DNA from: Trogon surrucura
Lineage: Eukaryota; Chordata; Aves; Trogoniformes; Trogonidae
Length of the DNA stretch: 64,000 nucleotides
Direction of reading: 5' to 3'
NCBI GenBank assembly: GCA_020746105.1
Contig: CM036619.1
Span: 4,432,561-4,496,560, forward strand
In this document: in pieces, positions 61,812-64,000 of the stretch
How the letters are laid out: each line of letters starts with the position of its first letter
Numbering within the stretch: position 1 is the first letter of the stretch
Translations under genes and position numbers: made by a program
Notes under the pieces: generated by a model
Databases searched by the model: none
Told to the model about the DNA's origin: nothing
What the model saw: only the letters and a program-made list of their open reading frames with translations

Positions 61812-64000
61812 ACAGAGCAGCGGCCACCGGCAGGTCCCCCTCCAGCAGGTTTGTGTCGCAGCCCTGAAGAGCTGGGAAGCACTTGAGGAAGATGATGGAA
61901 TTGCTCGAGAAGGAACTTGAAGGTGTTTTTATAGGGGTTAGAAGAGAGAACCGGAGGGCGACTTATCCTGGGAGAGAAAATATTATGTGAAAGGGCCTGA
62001 CCATCACCTGCACACAGAAACAAGGTTTGGGACTGTCCCATAAGTCAATGTACATGGTTTATTCCACAGGAAACTACTTGTTTGCTTCTTTTTATGTAGG
62101 ATTTCACACCGAATCAGCTAGATCAACTGACTCATCCCAAGCATAAACAATCGGCAGAGGAAAAGGAAAGGAAAAGTTGCTCCTTTTGGGAGGAACTAGC
62201 TTTTAAGCTATTTTGGCTGGAAAGTGGAACTGCGCTTCAGGTAGGGGGACTTCTCCAAATCAAAGATTGCAGGAAAACTGATGACTGGGGTGATACTCAG
62301 TTCTAGAAAAAGGGAAAAACTGTTGAACACAACTATTCCAAATTAATTCAAAAACTGTGAAATTGTTGGTTTCTACCCAACTTTTTTTGAGGGGAGCAAT
62401 TAAAAAAAAAAACTAAAAAAAATCTCTGCATTTTGCTGGGGATTTTAAATTCCCCTCCAATCAACTTCTCACTTCGCAAATGCATTTTATTTTTTCCCCT
62501 CAAAGTTTAAAATTACTTTCGTATGAAACACTTTGGGGCCTGCAGTTATTCGGTTGTGTTTGGGAATTCAAGCAATCCGAATAAAAGGCATTCACCTAAT
62601 TCATTTCAGTTTCTTAGTCACAACTACAACAGTCCGCTCGGGGTTATTCTTGAAACTTGGGTTGCTTAAGTCATTTAAATAGATTCCTATTTCAGAAACA
62701 AAATGAGAGCCAACAATTTCACAATTAAAAGCTCGAGGGCTCTAAAACTTGGCTTCACCTAAGACTCTTAACATTGTTTTTATTATCTTAATCACTAGGT
62801 TCTTTACATACTAATTTTCCATCCCATTGCCAAGCGGTGCCAATCCAACTCACTTTTCCATCACCCAGGTGAGCGTTACTCATGTTTTCAGGGGAATGTA
62901 AGAAACCCTGGGTATAGTCAGCACAACAGTGTCTATTTTTGTGTCTGCTCGTGGACTTCTGCTAACACTGACTCATAGCTGCAGAAGCCACCAGCTTAGG
63001 TGTACCTCCTTCTGAATCGTCCCCTAGGATTTTCCAAAAATACAGAGAACGCTGCCCGTTCTCCAGATGCAGTTCTGATGACACAGGGCTAAGCAATTTG
63101 AAATCCTGTCTATGCTGGGACCCAAAATATTGCAAGCACCGAGTAGATACGTGACCGATTAGGCAAGGGGAGAGATGAGATAAATCCCAACACGTGGTTG
63201 TAACAGGCCTTAGCAGAGCAAAGAGTAAAGCGAGTCCTCCTGGAAGGCTTCAGAAGCTTCAGGTCCCACCTGGGTGATCAAAACAGACGTGCCCAACAAC
63301 ACGTGCGGGGTTGGAATCCAGCTGCAGAAAAAAAGCTGCAAAACAAGGCGGCAGCACGAAGAGGGATAAATGCACAGTTAACTAGAGGTCACGTTTCGGT
63401 GTCTGGAGCTACAGACTAGGTATTTTGTGTTGTGACCAGATAAAATGTGATTTTTTTAATCTGCGCTGGACTAGCCCAACTGGCTATCCACTATAAATTA
63501 ACCCATGAAATGCTGCGTTGTTATGAGAAAGCATTAAGGAAGCAAGATCTCTCAGGTGAAACTTCAGTAAAGTTGGCTCTCTGGCAGACTGCAGGAATCT
63601 GTGCAGCCAGAAGATGAACTAGTTGTGCAATATATAAAGTATAGTGGCAGTAACACCAGCCAGCTTTCACCAGGGTAAGGCTAAATCATCTCAGACTTAA
63701 ACAGCCTCCTGTACTTGAGGATTTGGGTTCTTTGCAAACCCAATACGATGAAAATTCATCCATTTTTCAGTTCAGCTTTGAGTAAAAACAAAGAGACCAA
63801 AGTACAAATAACCCTGCGCAGCAATGGAAACCTCATAAACATCATAGTCGTGGTTTAATTTGAGGAGGCTCGGAAGGAAAACTGACTAATCTCAGCACAT
63901 TGCCCAAGCGGAGAGAAACAGAAAGAGTAAATAACATGGGTTTTTTTTAAAAAAAAAGAAGTTCTGGTCTCTCCATTGCAAGGGAAGAAGTGACTGAACT
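61812..64000. other. AT-rich unique DNA to the window end
   Basis: About 2.2 kb with no recognised gene or transposon. A- and T-runs at 62380-62425 and inverted pairs such as tttgagggga (about 62386) with tcccctcaaa (about 62498) occur. CAG|GTGAGC near 62870 resembles a splice donor but has no supported exon. The run of unique, AT-rich, CR1-free sequence could include conserved non-coding DNA, which cannot be tested from one sequence. Confidence 0.5.

Noticed and set aside
62385..62508. Inverted pair tttgagggga/tcccctcaaa flanking AT-rich DNA
   Set aside because: A 10-bp match about 110 bp apart is within chance expectation for this composition.
1..64000. tRNA, rRNA, CRISPR, bacterial operon or intact viral genome
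   Set aside because: No cloverleaf with A/B boxes, no rRNA core sequence, no regularly spaced direct repeats, no operon-like run of genes and no LTR pair were seen on reading both strands. Short ncRNAs could be missed by eye.

Overview
This 64-kb window looks like vertebrate nuclear DNA from a sauropsid, most likely a bird. The main evidence is about 24 recognisable fragments of CR1 (chicken repeat 1) LINEs on both strands. All are 5'-truncated, and most end in the CR1 hallmark tail of ATTCTRTG-type octamers. They cover roughly 7.5 kb, about 12% of the window. I saw no mammalian-type L1, Alu or B1 and no bacterial gene organisation. Crocodilian or turtle origin is not excluded. I found no protein-coding gene, rRNA, tRNA or CRISPR array that I can support. 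The window reads as intergenic or long-intron sequence.

Layout. 1-7.4 kb is mostly unique DNA ending in a dense CpG island (about 6836-7335), the best promoter candidate. 7.4-41.3 kb is CR1-rich with about 20 fragments in both orientations, some abutting or nested, plus a pentanucleotide (CCCTT)n microsatellite at 36.17 kb. Within it, 25.0-31.0 kb lacks CR1 and holds a TAAT-rich block at 26.12-26.31 kb. 41.3-53.7 kb has no recognisable CR1 and holds two further CpG-enriched segments (about 46.14-46.82 and 50.76-51.16 kb). 53.7-55.3 kb has three more CR1 fragments. 55.3-60.9 kb is again CR1-free and rich in A and T homopolymers. 60.93-61.81 kb is the longest CR1 copy, with a 20-bp minisatellite in its 3' part. 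The last 2.2 kb is AT-rich unique DNA.

The CR1 copies fall by eye into three sister groups, told apart by the peptide around the conserved DRTRGNG motif and by the 3' tail. Group 1 has [14 protein letters not shown] and a gacattctgtg tail. Group 2 has KAGEG and a ccctgcccatggcaggg tail. Group 3 has VGxGLFS and a tggtttagtggtgga or gggttaatggttggac tail. Only the C-terminal end of ORF2 and the 3' end survive in any copy. The reverse-transcriptase catalytic core is absent throughout, so none can be autonomous.

I found no convincing previously undescribed system. The observations most worth checking are the CpG island with a YY1-like site, the CR1-free 12.4-kb zone with CpG segments, the AAGGG/CCCTT mirror repeat, a perfect 10-bp-stem hairpin at 12.89 kb, a TAAT-rich block, a short unidentified dispersed inverted repeat, and the 20-bp CR1-internal minisatellite.
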